From positions 11,036,001-11,100,000 of the forward strand of contig JAMPIQ010000002.1 in NCBI GenBank assembly GCA_024699855.1: a DNA stretch of 64,000 nucleotides. The letters run 5' to 3'. The translations under genes were made by a program, and so were the position numbers. The notes beneath the pieces were generated by a model. The model made no database searches, was not told where the DNA came from, and saw only the letters and a program-made list of their open reading frames with translations. The first letter of the stretch is position 1, and each line of letters starts with the position of its first letter. This document shows positions 11,179 to 23,869 of this stretch, one piece after another. The stretch is from Aphelenchoides besseyi. Lineage: Eukaryota > Nematoda > Chromadorea > Rhabditida > Aphelenchoididae.

Positions 11179-12902
11179 ATGAACATAGACGATGATTCGA
11201 ACAATGTTTACGGACATCCATCTTCTAATGCAACACATTCGTCTCTCAATTCGACCGAATTTGCCGATTCGGAACAAAACAATCAATCGGGTGTTGAGGT
11301 TAGAAGCTGCGAGGAGTGGAGTCAATTGTTCAACAAGGTAAACAACTACTTTCGTAGCAGCGATATCTTTGCGGGAACCGAACATTCGACAGTTGAAGTG
11401 AGTTTTACATGGCTGATAAAAAAATGAAGTTCGAATTCAGATTGGGTATTTGGTCGTTGCTGCATATATGCTCTTAATCTCTCTCGGCGTTTTTGGAAAC
11501 GTTTTGACGATATTAGTTGTTTTGCGTAATAAACAAATGCGCAATGTGAGGAATTTTTTCATTTTGTAAGTTCAAATACTTTGATGGTTGCTTGTCATTT
11601 AAACGATTCAGAAATTTGGCTCTTTCCGACTTCCTCGTCCTGACCGTTACAGCACCTTCAACCCTCTATACCGTCTATTATGTTTTTTGGCCTTTCGGTA
11701 CGGCGTTGTGCAAGATTGCTGGCTCATTACAGGGCTTCAACATCTTTCTTTCAACGTTTTCAATCACAGCAATTGCATTAGATCGGTAAGCGAAGAGAAT
11801 GTAACAGCACCAAACTGATTGCCTTCAGATATGTTTTGGTGATCTTTCCAACAAAGCGACGTCGTCAACACAATCTGTCGTTGTTGTTTTTCGCTGGAAT
11901 TTGGTTAATATCTCTACTGTTGGCTTTTCCTTTGTTCCTTGCGGCGGATATCAATGCAATTTTCAAGGATACAGCTTGTGGTATTTCGCTTACAATTTGT
12001 CATGAGAAAAATGATATTTGGCAAAATGTATGTGTTTATTCAAATTTCTATCTTTACCATTATACTTCCAGATGATCATCAGTAAGGAGGTGTACACGGT
12101 CGGTGTTCTTTTCGTTCAATATGCTCTTCCGCTTGCTTCGATTGCCTTTGCATATTCACGAATTGCTCGACGAATGGGCGTACGATTTGCTGCTCGTAAC
12201 TCTCTTATACCACCGAGCGCCGAACATGAAGCCATTGCACAACGGAGAAAGTAAGTGCTTAATGCAAAATCTTTATGACTTTCATAATACCAGGAATTTC
12301 AAGATCGTTTTAGAAGTTTTCATATAAATTTTATGCTGTATTGCAACTCCTTAGCATTTACACTGAAATTCGTTTAGATCTATCGCCGATCGGCATCGTC
12401 GTACTCACTGGTTGATGGTTAGCATCACGGTTGTTTTTGCAATTGCGTGGCTGCCTCTTAACTGTTTTCATTTGGCAAATACGTTTGGTTTGGTCAGTAG
12501 TTTTCATGTCCCGACGTTTGCATTTTGTCATATCATAGCCATTAGTGCGGCTGCTATTAATCCGCTATGCTATGCGTTTTACAATCAAAATTTCCGAACT
12601 GAGTTTATTGCCATATTCGAAAAACTCGGACTGATGTAAGTTACGCAGTTTGTTACACTAATTGAAATTCCACTTACAGACGTATTCACGATTTATTAAC
12701 AGGACTGTTGCAAACCAGCCATCAACCCGTAACAAAGAATGTCACTGCAGCGGTGATGGCGATGAGTGCGAAAACATCAGTTGTACCACCAAACTACGAA
12801 ACAGTCACTGATACAGTATTTGATATCAGACCGTTAGCCGTACAAAACACATCTCAGTTGTCCAGTAAATCTGATCTCATTGTTATTACAAATACTGTTT
12901 AA
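11179..12902 (+). CDS. Class A GPCR, neuropeptide (NPY/NPF/RFamide-type) receptor
   Basis: Seven-transmembrane G-protein-coupled receptor in the plasma membrane. Exons joined by 40-100 bp introns give: an N-terminus with N-glycosylation sites (SNATHSSLNST); TM1 with GVFGNVLTILVVLRNKQMRN; TM2 NLALSDFLVL; the ECL1 WPFG motif and Cys before TM3; TM3 ending ALDR, with an intron exactly between Arg and Tyr of DRY, then YVLVIFPTKRRR; TM4 with W; TM5; TM6 FAIAWLPLNCFHLAN; TM7 AAAINPLCYAFYNQNFRTEF. The tail ends at 12902. The WLPLN and NPLCYAFxNxNF signatures are those of NPY-like receptors, including nematode NPR receptors. The start is the ATG at 11179 (an in-frame TTG lies just upstream). The ligand cannot be inferred. 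Complete as far as seen. Confidence 0.9.
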
Positions 12903-13370
12903 AATTAACAAATTTATGTTCATATATTGATTAAAGATTTCATAAATAGATTACTCAGACCAAACTGCAAATTGTCTTCAATCAGATACCTTGGTTTGAC
13001 CTTTATTGATCTGAAGATACACGATTTGTTTCGATTGAATTTTGATGTTTTCGAACACTTTTTATCTGATAGCTGCTATCTCCTTATAAGACATAAGTTA
13101 TGTTTATTATGCGTAAGGCTTGAAATGAGTCCCAAAATTTTCAGTAACCCGGATGAAGAAGCGAAAAGCGACGAAGAACATATCGATTGAAAATGTTGGA
13201 ATTTGTATTGAAAATGGCAAGAAACGGGTTCAAAAGTGTGATGAGTGATGTGAAATATAAATACAAAGCATTCGGTTATTGCGTCCTATAATACAAGACA
13301 GTGTGAAGAGAAACCACATTTGGCTACGAGCTCTGAATAAATACAATTTAACATGAGTTTTAGCGAACTA
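12903..13370. other. 3' flank between convergent GPCR and ABCA genes
   Basis: Contains the 3' UTR of the GPCR on + (ATTAAA-like signal about 25 bp after the stop) and that of the ABCA gene on -. A frame at 12927-13190 has no recognisable motif. Confidence 0.4.
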
Positions 13371-16300
13371 TTAAACCTGAGATTCTTGTGTGGATTCGGC
13401 GAGGCGAATAAAAATTTGTTCGAGAGAATTTTGTGTCAACGTGAAGTCCTTAATCAACGGATAATCACTGCCAATCGGTAGATGAGTTGTATGAGCGTAT
13501 TTCTCGGCAATTGTTTGAGCTTTCCGGAACATAGAACTCCATAATTGACCATCGATGCGCGGTATTTCCCAGTGTTGCGTTGGAAACGAAGGCGGATCTG
13601 TGGTGTTTGCTGCCTAAAAAATTAAGATTTTAAAAGAGAACAATGTTAAATAAAAGTCATTATACAAATCGTATTAAACGACTTACGCCAAACTCCGTCG
13701 TAACGATGTTATTCAAGAAACGAGCAGATTCGGGATTTGGGTTTTCCAATGTAAATGTCAACAAATAACTGTTTCCATAGCTGAAGATCGACGTTTTTGT
13801 CAGCACCACTTTTAAAATTTCTTACCGGCTCTTCAAGTGTTGGCTTGATCCAATGCTAATCAGCGTTCCTTTATTCATGAATCCGATTCGATTACAAAGC
13901 GCTTCACATTCGTCCATACCTACAAAAAAGAGTTATTATATGAATAAACAGCCAAGTACATACTATGCGACGTAAGCAATATGGCAACGTTATGTTGACG
14001 GACACCTGTGAGAAGTTGCCAAATACCGCGACGAGTTGCAGCGTCGATGCCTACAATCATTCCGTTAACTTTATCATAGCATAAAAACAACCTGCTGTAG
14101 GTTCGTCTAACATTATCAACGGAGACTTCGACATCAATGTCACTCCAATCGATAAACGACGTTTCTGACCGCCGCTGTAGAACTTTACTAACTTGTTTGA
14201 GTGTGCCGTCATGCGAATACAATGGAGAACGTTTCGTACTCGTTCAGTGACATTCACCAATCCATTCAATTTTCCAATCAACGTTAACACATCGCGACCA
14301 GTTAAGTCACCAGTCAATGCATCAAATTGCGGACAATATCCGATGACTGGACCGTTGCTAACATCGACACCACCAATCGAAACACGACCTGCATCAGCGA
14401 GCAAATCGCCGGTCAAAATGTTGAAGCACGATGTTTTACCAGCACCATTCACTCCTGAAACGATTCAAATATCATCGCAATGGCTGAAAAGCAAACCTAA
14501 TAAACCGAAACAATCGGTTTGACGAACTCCGAACGTCAAATTTCGCACCGCACAAAATCCGCCGTAATATTTATACACGTCGCGAACAGCCAAAGCAAAG
14601 TTCTCGTCTCCCAATGTGCGAACCGAATCTCGTTCGCGTAGCACATCGTCGTCTTCATTTATTTCCATCTCGGCATTCACCTCAAGAAACGCAATGAAAC
14701 CCACACACTCTGTGCACTTACAACTTGATATGCGTTCTTTCGAATTCGACATTGTAGCTGGTGAAAAATGCGAGTCAAGTATTTAGATTCCAAGAAGAAA
14801 AGAGTGAACCAAAAGATGAAACCCGAAATGGTCATGCAAATGATCATTTGATGAAGAATCTCCGAAATTGATGCACTTTCGAACATTTCTACTTCAGCCA
14901 AAATTGCAATCTGCACCATACATCTAGCCAAGGAGTACGACGGTAGAAGTACGTAGATGACAGATCGAAATTCGTTTGTGTACCGCCATTCTAATGCCTC
15001 CATCGTAACATCGGCTAACAATGCAAACAAACTGACAATAACGTTCCACGAAAGTAATGCCGCATAAGCTTTCACCAATGACTTGAAAATGAATGAGCAG
15101 CAGTAGACAAATGGAAGACTACTCCAAATGTATAATAACCAAACCAAAAAGCATCTGAAAACATTCCGAATGACTATGACAATAGTCTCATAAAACATAC
15201 TCCAACATTCGTCCTTTCATCCAACCAAATACTGTAAACAGCAATGCCAATAAACAGCAGAAAATTGAATACATTAGCAGATGCCAGAGAGCGTACGAAA
15301 ACCAATAAGTGAAATTGTGAAGTTTAGTCAAAAGTAACTAGAATTTAATCATTGACATAAATTAGCTATCCAATTTACCTGATGTTTGAATTTAGATTGA
15401 TTTTCTTCGACTAATGGCATTACGAACGTTGATATCAATGAAGAGAATGACATAATCACAATAAGTGCCACGACCAAATTGGAGTCCGTTGACGAGTTTT
15501 TTGTGTTGGTTTCTGGCGAATTCACATCGTATACTTCCATTGACAATTTGATCGAATCTAAAAACAACAATCGATTGACTCACAGTCACAACTTCTACCT
15601 GGTTTTCTGTTAATCATTGAGTTTGTTATTAGAAGAACGGCGGCCGGTGGACTATGGTAAGCAACACCATTGAAAAGTGCAAGTACTGTGTTGTTTGCCA
15701 AAAGCACAGCACCAATTCCGAGTGGTGGACTGACTTTTGCGGCTGTCTCAATCAACGTTTGAGTCAAGTTGCTGTGCGGCGCAATGGAAATCAAGTTCAT
15801 CTCTTTCAGTTGTCCAGCAATAAATGCAAGTCCGATTTTGGTTGTGGCAGCGTGCCAAATCACCAGCGGTACACTCAACTTTTCGAGTTGATTCAAACTG
15901 AAGTCTGAAATAGCGACGATGCTACTGAGTGTTATGTTTTTGATCAAAAATTACCGCGATTCTCGTGCAGGGCTGGATGATTGTATTTCGACATTCCGAC
16001 AAACAACGTGAATAGAAGCAAGGAAAAGAGAACAGGCGTAATAGTCCGCGTTTTGTTTCTGAACACATTAAGGAAATGTCGTTGTATCATGGCCAATAAT
16101 TGAGTAAGCCACAACTTAGCGTTTGAATATTCGTCTAAAGTCGGGGATAAAATTGGCAGCCGAATTTCAATTTACTTGTATCTGCAAATAACAAGTTTGT
16201 ATCCACTGGTGCCGAGTCGGTTTGATCGTCTGGAGATTCGGCTAATTCGCCCACACTATAAAGTTCACAATTATCGTAGAAAACACTCAGACGTTACCGC

Positions 16301-19271
16301 AAGAAGACTTGTTCCAAGGTATTAAAGCTGAGTCCGAATGAGCTGATTTTGAGTTCCGTTTTTCGATTTTCCAATTCTTCGAAAAGATTCGCAAAACTAA
16401 AGATTACAACTTGTGATTCTCATTGCATTGAAAACGAACTAATGTTTTTGATTCGCCGGTAGAATGATTGAAAATTCAGGTGTCGACACGACATCAGTTC
16501 TTGCTTCGGGAATGTGTTTGTGGACAACACGTAGAATGTTATTAACAATTTCTTGTTGAGAATATGGCAGATTATCGTCATGTGCTGATACAATTGTCAA
16601 AATGTATCCGGTTCCGAAACGATTCTTCAAAAACTCTGGAGAACCATTACAAACCATTCGGCCTTTGACCATAATGCCAATTCGATCACCAAGCAAATCT
16701 GCTTCGTTCTATAAAGAAGATGGTATGCGTTTGAAATGAATAAACGCTAATAACCATGTAGTGAGTGGTTAGCAAAACTGTTCGGTTCTTTTTCGCTTTT
16801 TCCAACAAAATACGAACGTCATGTCGAGCCTCAACATCCATTCCGGCCGTGGGTTCGTCCAACAGAATCACTCGACTATCGCCAATCAAGGCCATTGCTA
16901 CGCACAATTTTCGTTTGAAACCGCCACTCAAGGATTCGGCAAACTAAAAAATAACCATTGAGTTATTGAAAACAAATAATGTGTACTTTGTCCAATCCAT
17001 CCTTCAATTGCACTTGTTGAGCAATGGTGTCGATTTCGTCGTTGAGATTTGCATCGTTATTTTTTGATTTCAGTTTTGCGTAAAGTTGGAGATGTTCACG
17101 TGCGGTCAATCGTGCAAAAAGTGGATTGTATTGTGGACAAAATCCGATTTGTTGCTGACAATACTGAAGACTTGATTCTAAATCTTCCTTGCAAATGTAG
17201 ACGTTTCCTGCGGTGATCGACGTTGATCCCGAAATAACAGAAAAAGTACTGGATTTTCCTGCAATTTTGGTACATAACATCTGAATGACAGCTGAATTCA
17301 CTCACCTGCTCCATTGTGTCCAAGTAAAACAGTAACCTTTAATACAAAACAGTATAAAGAACAAAACTAAAACACACTTGTCCTCTGTAAGCGCGGAAGG
17401 AAAGATTATCAACAGCCATTTGTCCGGTGCCCTCCCAAACTTTTGACATATGTCGAACGTCAATATCCGCCTCATCGGCATTTGCTCCGCCATCAGGCTC
17501 CATATTTTCGTTCAATGCATCAGGTTCATCGTGACCGACTTCGAAGCGATGTTCGTTTCCTGTTCGATAGCCAAAGATGAAAAATGGTGAACGTCGTGGC
17601 GAATTATCCGTAGGCCAAACGGCATCAAGATACAAAGAAACAAGGATCATTAATGTGGTATCAACAATGAGCATCAACATTGTCAAACCAAATGCAAAAG
17701 AGTGTGTTGAGTTGTCGAAGATGTTTGTCCAACCAATGTAAGTTGCTAAATGAATTTAATTGTCCAAACAATTTTCAATAACATACTCGTGCTTTCCGCC
17801 ATGATAAGTGATTTGACTCCAAGTTTAAAAGCCGTGTACGGATTCAACGAAATCAAGAAACAATGTCCGATGCTCGTCAACGATGTGTTATAGAATTGAT
17901 CCACAATTGTAAGAAAAATCCACGCCATTAGTGCAACCGTCAATGCAAGTGACGGTCGACGTAATGCTGTAGAAATCAAGACGCCAAAACTGATGGCCGA
18001 CAGTCCGTAGAGAAATGAAAACACAACAAAAAGCGAACTGCTGACGTACTAAATATTCGAAACTATCGAGAAGAAAGTATTTGTAGGAACGTACGACTAA
18101 ACCAAACGAAAAGACAACTGCGCATATTCCGAGAATGAATGTGACTTTCAAAAGACCAATCGCAAAATGAGCACCATAGAAAGCAACAGATTCTAGTCCC
18201 ATGACCATCATGTATGTCTGAAAATGAAATGACAAAAATAATAGTTTTGTATCAAAGGACATACTTTAATGCCTGCCTCTTTTTCGGAAACAATGTTTTT
18301 GACGGTGTGCAACATTGTCATCAAAACCATCAAACTCCACAACACAGGTGTTTGTTTGAGGAAGACGGTTATACCACTGTTTCGGAATTGTGGAGCTGGC
18401 ATTCGTTGCAAATAAACCGGAAAGTCGATCGACTTCTTGATCATCTGAAACTTTCCGTCAAGTACCTATGAGAAGCTAAAAAGATGTTACGTCCAAAAAT
18501 GCACTTTCGATAGCAAATTGTATAGATAGAAATCCGGACGACCAATATTTAGGTTCACCGGGAATGTTATTCAAATCGGCCACTGGAGCGTACGGTCCGT
18601 CTTCCGTCCAGAAACTCTTCAAATGCCATTCCTGTTCCATACGACGTGGAAACAGAATACGATAATTGAGCTCTTCGTTTTGTGCGTCCACCTTGTCGAA
18701 AATAACACCGCCTAGAAATTACCCAAAAATAAGAAATAAACCGAGTAACATACCAAGATAAGTACCACAAAGTGCCGATATTGTTGAGTTCAAGTCATCT
18801 AACAGAGCTTTCTTCATCAATTCGACATCATCGAACTTTTCGATCTTCAATGATGGTTTTTCAGTATAACGTTTCTGGACGTTGAACATCAGTTCATCGG
18901 AGTTATCACCACTAGAATTAAAAGCTGTTTGATTGAACGAACGTTAATTACCTGTAAGCCAATGTTGGAGATCGACCACACCAAGTCGAGTAGATTCGTG
19001 CAATGTTTTTAACTTGTTGTTGAAGATCCGCTGAGCCGCCATTTAATCGCACCGGATCGAACGACACACTTGGAATATCATCGCTGCTACTCTTCTGAAT
19101 TATGCGTTATAAAACCATCCAATACTGAAAAGAGGTTACCGAAACAACAACAATGATAAGTGGCAGAAGCAGTAAACCCAACAAAATCTCAATTATGAAC
19201 CACACTTTACTTCGCCAAATGAGAAGTATCTCCTTTCGTACCAACAACCACAAATGATACCACAGGCTCAT
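13371..19271 (-). CDS. ABCA-subfamily full ABC transporter (two TMDs, two NBDs)
   Basis: Lipid-type exporter of the ABCA class (CED-7/ABT relatives in nematodes). The likely start at 19271 gives [19 protein letters not shown] and a first membrane helix, the usual ABCA opening. TMD1 spans about 17.7-19.3 kb. NBD1 lies at about 16.4-17.5 kb: Walker [13 protein letters not shown] (an intron splits the P-loop), signature LSGGFKRKL, Walker [13 protein letters not shown], switch TTHYM followed by [12 protein letters not shown] after splicing. TMD2 is about 14.7-16.1 kb. NBD2 is about 13.9-14.6 kb: Walker A VNGAGKTS, signature [10 protein letters not shown], Walker [13 protein letters not shown], switch LLTSHS. 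The C-terminal exon (13371-13617) includes [20 protein letters not shown], typical of ABCA tails. All catalytic motifs are intact. It has many exons, is divergent from ALKBH4 and convergent with the GPCR. An upstream in-frame ATG near 19402 is an alternative start only with another exon. Confidence 0.93.
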
Positions 19272-19776
19272 GGCCGTACGATCAACAACTGGAGAATAAC
19301 GAGTTGTAGACAACGTGTCGAGTAAGACTTGATACCATGCTCCGAAAATGAATAGCTAAAAGATACCTTCAATAAGGTCAACACTCTCATCCAATGATTC
19401 ATTGCGAACTACGCGTGTTTATATGAACGAGTATGAAATTGGTCGCGAGATTAAATTGAAGCAAAAAGTTGAACGAAATCGTGACACATCAAGTGGAACA
19501 ATTCCAAACTAAAAGTCGAAAGTTTTTTGGTGGACGTTGTCCGTTGAATGAGCGCGCGGAGTTCGTTTCATTGCGGTCGCGATCTCGGTTCTCTTAGAAA
19601 AATTTCACAGAGCTACGACTTGACAACACGACGCCAATCTTCTGCTCAAAAGTCTTCTAATCTGGAGATGCACGCTGAAGGATTGAAAGACGGCCAAATC
19701 TTAATGTTGTGCAATTCCTAGTCTCTTCAGTTTCTATGTCGTGATTTTCGCTTTATCTAGTCATAATTTTTATGAA
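19272..19776. promoter_or_regulatory. Divergent promoter region, ABCA (-) / ALKBH4 (+)
   Basis: About 500 bp separate two start codons on opposite strands, so this interval must hold both 5' leaders and promoters. No TATA box or named factor site is obvious. Inferred from gene orientation only. Confidence 0.4.
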
Positions 19777-20766
19777 ATGGTCAAAACCTGTGGTTGTAAG
19801 GGAGTCCGCTTTTGTGCACTTTGTAAGGACAGTGACAGAGTTAAAGGTTTTCACACAACACCCGAAGAATGGAATGTGAGGCTCGTGGACTACGACTGTT
19901 ATATTTACAGCAATGGATATGCTTACCAAGCTAAAGATCTAAATTTTGAGTCCTCTATCGCTGCGATCTACGCGTACAGCGAGAAGATAAACTCGGGATT
20001 GACGGCAGATTTCGCATTCTCTGGCATCAAATTCCTACCGCAATTCATAACACCAGAAGAAGAAACCCGTCTGGTGAAATGCATTGACAAGGACGATTGG
20101 TTAATTTCTCAATCTGGTCGAAGGAAACAAGTGAGTTTTACGGAGATTTCGTCAATGATTGCTCTTTAGGATTATGGACCTCGTGTAAACTTCAAACAAA
20201 AGAAAGTAAAATGCGATCGTTTTGTCGGCGTTCCGGATTACGCAGATTTGATTCTCGAAAGGTTAACTAATATCGACGACAATATATTTGGGAACTATGA
20301 GCCTTTCGAGTTGTGTAATCTGGAATACGACAACGAACGACAGTCGGGAATCGAATTGCATCAGGACGACGTGTGGATTTGGGGGAATCGTCTTATCAGG
20401 TAACTTATTCATTTTTTGGTCTTTTATTTGTCTTTTAGTTTAAACTTGATCAGCGACTCTGTCATGACATTTGAGAACAAGAACCTAAACGCTTTAGTGT
20501 TTATTCCCATGCCCCGACGTTCGTTGCTCTTTTTCTTCGACGAAGCTCGTTACGATTGGGCACACGGAATCTTTCCGCATCACATCGAGAATCGACGAAT
20601 CGCGTTGACAATGCGCGAAGCTGGAGCTGACTTTGTGGTTTGTTTGAAGACAATCAAACTAATCGATTTCGATGTTTAGTTGGGTGGTGAATTGCACGAG
20701 AAATTTGGAAAAGAGCTTTTGGAGCGAAGTAAACGTCGAATCCCAAAGCTGAGCATTTCTTCATGA
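19777..20766 (+). CDS. alkb-4: ALKBH4-type Fe(II)/2-oxoglutarate dioxygenase
   Basis: AlkB-family hydroxylase/demethylase; vertebrate ALKBH4 demethylates actin Lys84 and has been linked to DNA 6mA. Four exons: 19777-20130, 20170-20399, 20439-20637 and 20680-20766, with introns of 39, 39 and 42 bp. The N-terminus CGCKGVRFCALC is the zinc-binding-like cysteine motif specific to ALKBH4. The jelly-roll core has the iron ligands in ELHQDDVWIWG (His and Asp), then SLNLISDSVMTFE, a later His in WAHGIFPHHIENRR, and Arg residues in RRIALTMRE that fit 2-oxoglutarate binding. The ATG at 19777 is in frame with the cysteine motif and puts it at residue 4. All expected active-site residues are present. The symbol follows nematode naming. 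Confidence 0.92.
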
Positions 20767-21455
20767 CTTTCAAACTTTTCGTTGTTGTTATGCGGATAAA
20801 AGTATTCATTTTTGTTTATCACCGTTCGAACATTTTAATAGTCATGAATGTTTCGTGTTAAAACTATTTCCCAATTACAAGTGATTGGTTTTGTGGACAG
20901 TTGGATTCGCGATTAAGAGCAATGTCTTCGGAACCGCAACATGTGATAGTGAAGTCGAGAGAAATGTCGCTAATTGACGCCAATTTTAGTTTCGTTGATG
21001 CATTGTCGAGGAATGCCGCTCGATTTTGACGAGAGCGTTGCTCTTTCGCACTTTTTGTTGGCGTTTATTTTTGCGGTATCGATTGAAATTTTGGTGAAGA
21101 GCTCAACACGCACACTCGGCGTCGTGACCGCAAGCAAAGTGGAGTTTGCAAGTTAAGAAAAACGAAAAGTTTACTCACTTTTTCCAAGAATAACTTGTTG
21201 TTATTTTTTCATAAAGTACTATAACAACCTATTAATTAGTTTTCAACGTTTTGGTTCGTTAAAATTAACACACTAATAGAGTAAGAAACTTGTTTCCGCT
21301 TAATACTCGCGATCAGAAGTTCCATCGGCGCACGTGATCGCATGAAAACAACTAATGACCATTTTAGGCTCAGCTTTTCCAATTGGCATTAAATACGGGT
21401 ATTCAAAACGTCGTCGTTTGTGGTTTCCCAACATGGCGCTGTTCCCACAGCAGCG
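20767..21455. other. Intergenic, possible 5' exon of the HMG-box gene
   Basis: No recognisable gene. A frame at 20974-21156 has one hydrophobic stretch but no family. The first exon of the HMG-box gene may lie here, because no good ATG opens its first visible exon. Confidence 0.35.
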
Positions 21456-22437
21456 ACGAGCTTTCGATCGGTGTCCGTTTCTCGTCCTCCGAACTCATCT
21501 GCAGCTTCGAGTAGCACTCAATCGACTACAATAAGAGGAAAGACATCGCCATACGGATTCTTCGTTAAAATGTGCTACGAAGAGCATCGAAAGAAATTTC
21601 CAAATGAGGTAATTTTACAATCTTTACAATCAGATTTTTATATAATAATACCATTCTGAAGTCCATTTACAGCATATTCTCGTGACTGAAATCAGCAAAA
21701 AATGTTCGGAAAAATGGAAGGTAATTTACACACACGTTTTGATTGTTCCACAGAGTTCGTTTAGACAATGAACGAAATGGAGAAGAAGCGATTCAACGAT
21801 TTGGCACTACAAGATGCCGAACGCTATCAGGCTGAAGTTTTGGCCAACGGTGGACAACAAAATCTGCGTAAAAGGCGACGTGCTAAAAAGGATCCTAAAG
21901 CGCCGAAACGAGCATTGTAACTAACAATTAGTTCATCTAAATTCAATAGCGTTTTAAGGTCCGCATTTTTCTTCTTTTCAAACGAACGACGTGGTGATAT
22001 TCAAACTCAATATCCATCATGGAAAGTTGGACAGATCGCACAGGAGTTGGGTCGAGCATGGAAGTCACTTAGTGATGATGAACGACGGATTTACGAAACG
22101 AAAGCATCTGAGGATAAAGAGAGATACAATAAGGTTGGTTTAGCTCTTTATTTTGTTTAGTACGTTCATTGGGATTTAGGAAATGCGTTTTTATCGCGAA
22201 GGTGGATCATCAGCTCCGTCAACTTCAGACGTCGGAACGTCGAGTGGCACCACGGAAAAGTCGGAGAACGAGAATACTGAGCACTCAAACCAACAGACAG
22301 TTCAATTGCAATATCTGGATCAAGACGGCAATTTAATACGAGTAATCACTCAGCCAGCATACGTCAACTCAAACGATGGAACTGCGGTTTATATGGACGG
22401 TCCAAATCCACACGAAAACACTTACGAAAACGCTTAG
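21456..22437 (+). CDS. Two-HMG-box chromatin protein (HMGB/DSP1 type)
   Basis: Non-sequence-specific DNA-bending chromatin protein. Box A: KTSPYGFFVKMCYEEHRKKF, then exons reading HILVTEISKKCSEKWK and TMNEMEKKRFNDLALQDAER. A basic linker (LRKRRRAKKDPKAPKRAL) leads to box B: SAFFFFSNERRGDIQTQYPS, IAQELGRAWKSLSDDERRIY and KASEDKERYNKEM. The C-terminal exon is Ser/Thr/Gln-rich (QQTVQLQYLDQDGNLIRVIT) and does not end in the acidic tail of vertebrate HMGB1, as is common in invertebrate HMGBs. The start is unclear. The open frame reaches back to 21393 with no ATG, and an acceptor at 21455 (TTCCCACAG) fits the frame, so an upstream first exon is likely. A poly(A) signal AATAAA lies at 22714-22719. 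Confidence 0.9.
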
Positions 22438-23347
22438 ATTTTGGAGTACCGGAAAAGACATTTAAACGGGACTTATGTTTAATCTAAACAAAAGGGCGTT
22501 TTTCTCCTAAATTTCAACTTGCCAATTTGATCATTGTCGTTTTTCATTTCAATTTGTGGGTATGAATATGCGCCTTACATTGAAGAGCGTTTTGTTGTTC
22601 CTTCAATTTTCTATTGACTGAAGTATTCAGGTTCACAACTACGTATAATTTGGTGTCAATTCTCCGTTACATTTTACTGTTAGAATTTTGTAAACATTAT
22701 TCAAATTTATTGCAATAAAAGATGCTATTGGTAGTTTTGAAGTTGTGTTCCCATTGAGAGGATCGAGAACCGTCTGTCTGTCTGTATCCTGAATGACCAA
22801 TTCGTGTGGAGATCTATTTTTAAATGAGTTGTGTCGCGTGCGGATGCGAAGGAAAACACCGAAATGGCTGAATCCTGCAGACCGAAAGGTCCGCCTCCTT
22901 CTGTTGCTCCAAACCGTTTGGTGATCAATTTTCCACCCAAAATTTCGTCAGTCCACTTGCACGACTGACGACTCACGTCCTCGGTCTTCTCTCTTCCGCC
23001 CATCGTTTGTAGGCCAATTTGGTTTAACGATTCTTAAAGTTGTCTCTGTTGATTGTTTACAGTCTTTGTCTTTTGTTGATTATTGTTTCCGTTATTTTGT
23101 TTATTGCTGTTCTCGCGATCATTCGTTCGTGAAGTTGTTGTTCGGTTTATTAACTCAAGTTTTCAAAAAATACATCTTTTCGCTGGTTTTATCCCATTTG
23201 AACTGGTAAATACTCCAGTTGTCACCACCAACATATATGCAAATCCGTGTTCGAAATGCTGCGTGCAACTCTATCCCTTTACTTATGCGAATTTAAAAAA
23301 TTTAATGAATCAAAAAGAAATTTGCACTTGCTGGCCAAGTTGAAAAG
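22438..23347. other. 3' UTR of the HMG-box gene and intergenic DNA
   Basis: The 3' UTR runs to the AATAAA at 22714. A 92-codon minus-strand frame (22725-23003) begins with a plausible ATG but has no recognisable domain or splice partner. A frame at 23083-23343 also has no motif. Confidence 0.35.
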
Positions 23348-23355
23348 TATAAAAG
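23348..23355 (+). promoter_or_regulatory. TATA box
   Basis: TATAAAAG in a GC-poor context. It is followed about 115 bp later by an ATG at 23462 that opens a 42-codon frame ending at 23590, upstream of Helitron remnants. It may be the promoter of the decayed element or of a small host gene. Sequence match only. Confidence 0.3.
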
Positions 23356-23869
23356 GAAAAGCTTTTGATCAGTACAGTTACAGTTCATCTGTTTCATTTG
23401 TCAGCCCGATTTCATCCGTCTCTTGATTGAATCTTTGAATCGAAGAGTTGCTCTTTCTGTCATGGTCGGACATTCGTTCAATCCCAATGCGACGCCGTTT
23501 GTTCTACGGCAAGAAGACGCCGAAAGCAAATCACCGATCTCGCCCGATGGATTTCCACGGCCGACGACCAACAACAATGACAGCAGTTAGATAGAACGTT
23601 GGAAGCTCTAAGGCTACTCCAACGACGACGCCCCACGTACATAAGCCTGCAACACGGAAGTCATCCATTTCATTCGCGAAGATTGCCAATAAACATTAAG
23701 AAGTTGAAGGCCATCAACTCAAAGTAGCGGAAGATCCGGTTGAAAAAGAGAATGAGCAAGTCCAAGTAGAAGCGCAGCCACCAGCAGACATTACAACTAT
23801 GATGTCAGCTGAAGTTCTGGAGGCTTTGGGCCCTGCGGACGGCGAGGTTACCATGTAAGTTAAATATTG

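Noticed and set aside
22725..23003. 92-codon minus-strand ORF
   Set aside because: No domain, no intron, no partner; overlaps the 3' flank of the HMG-box gene.
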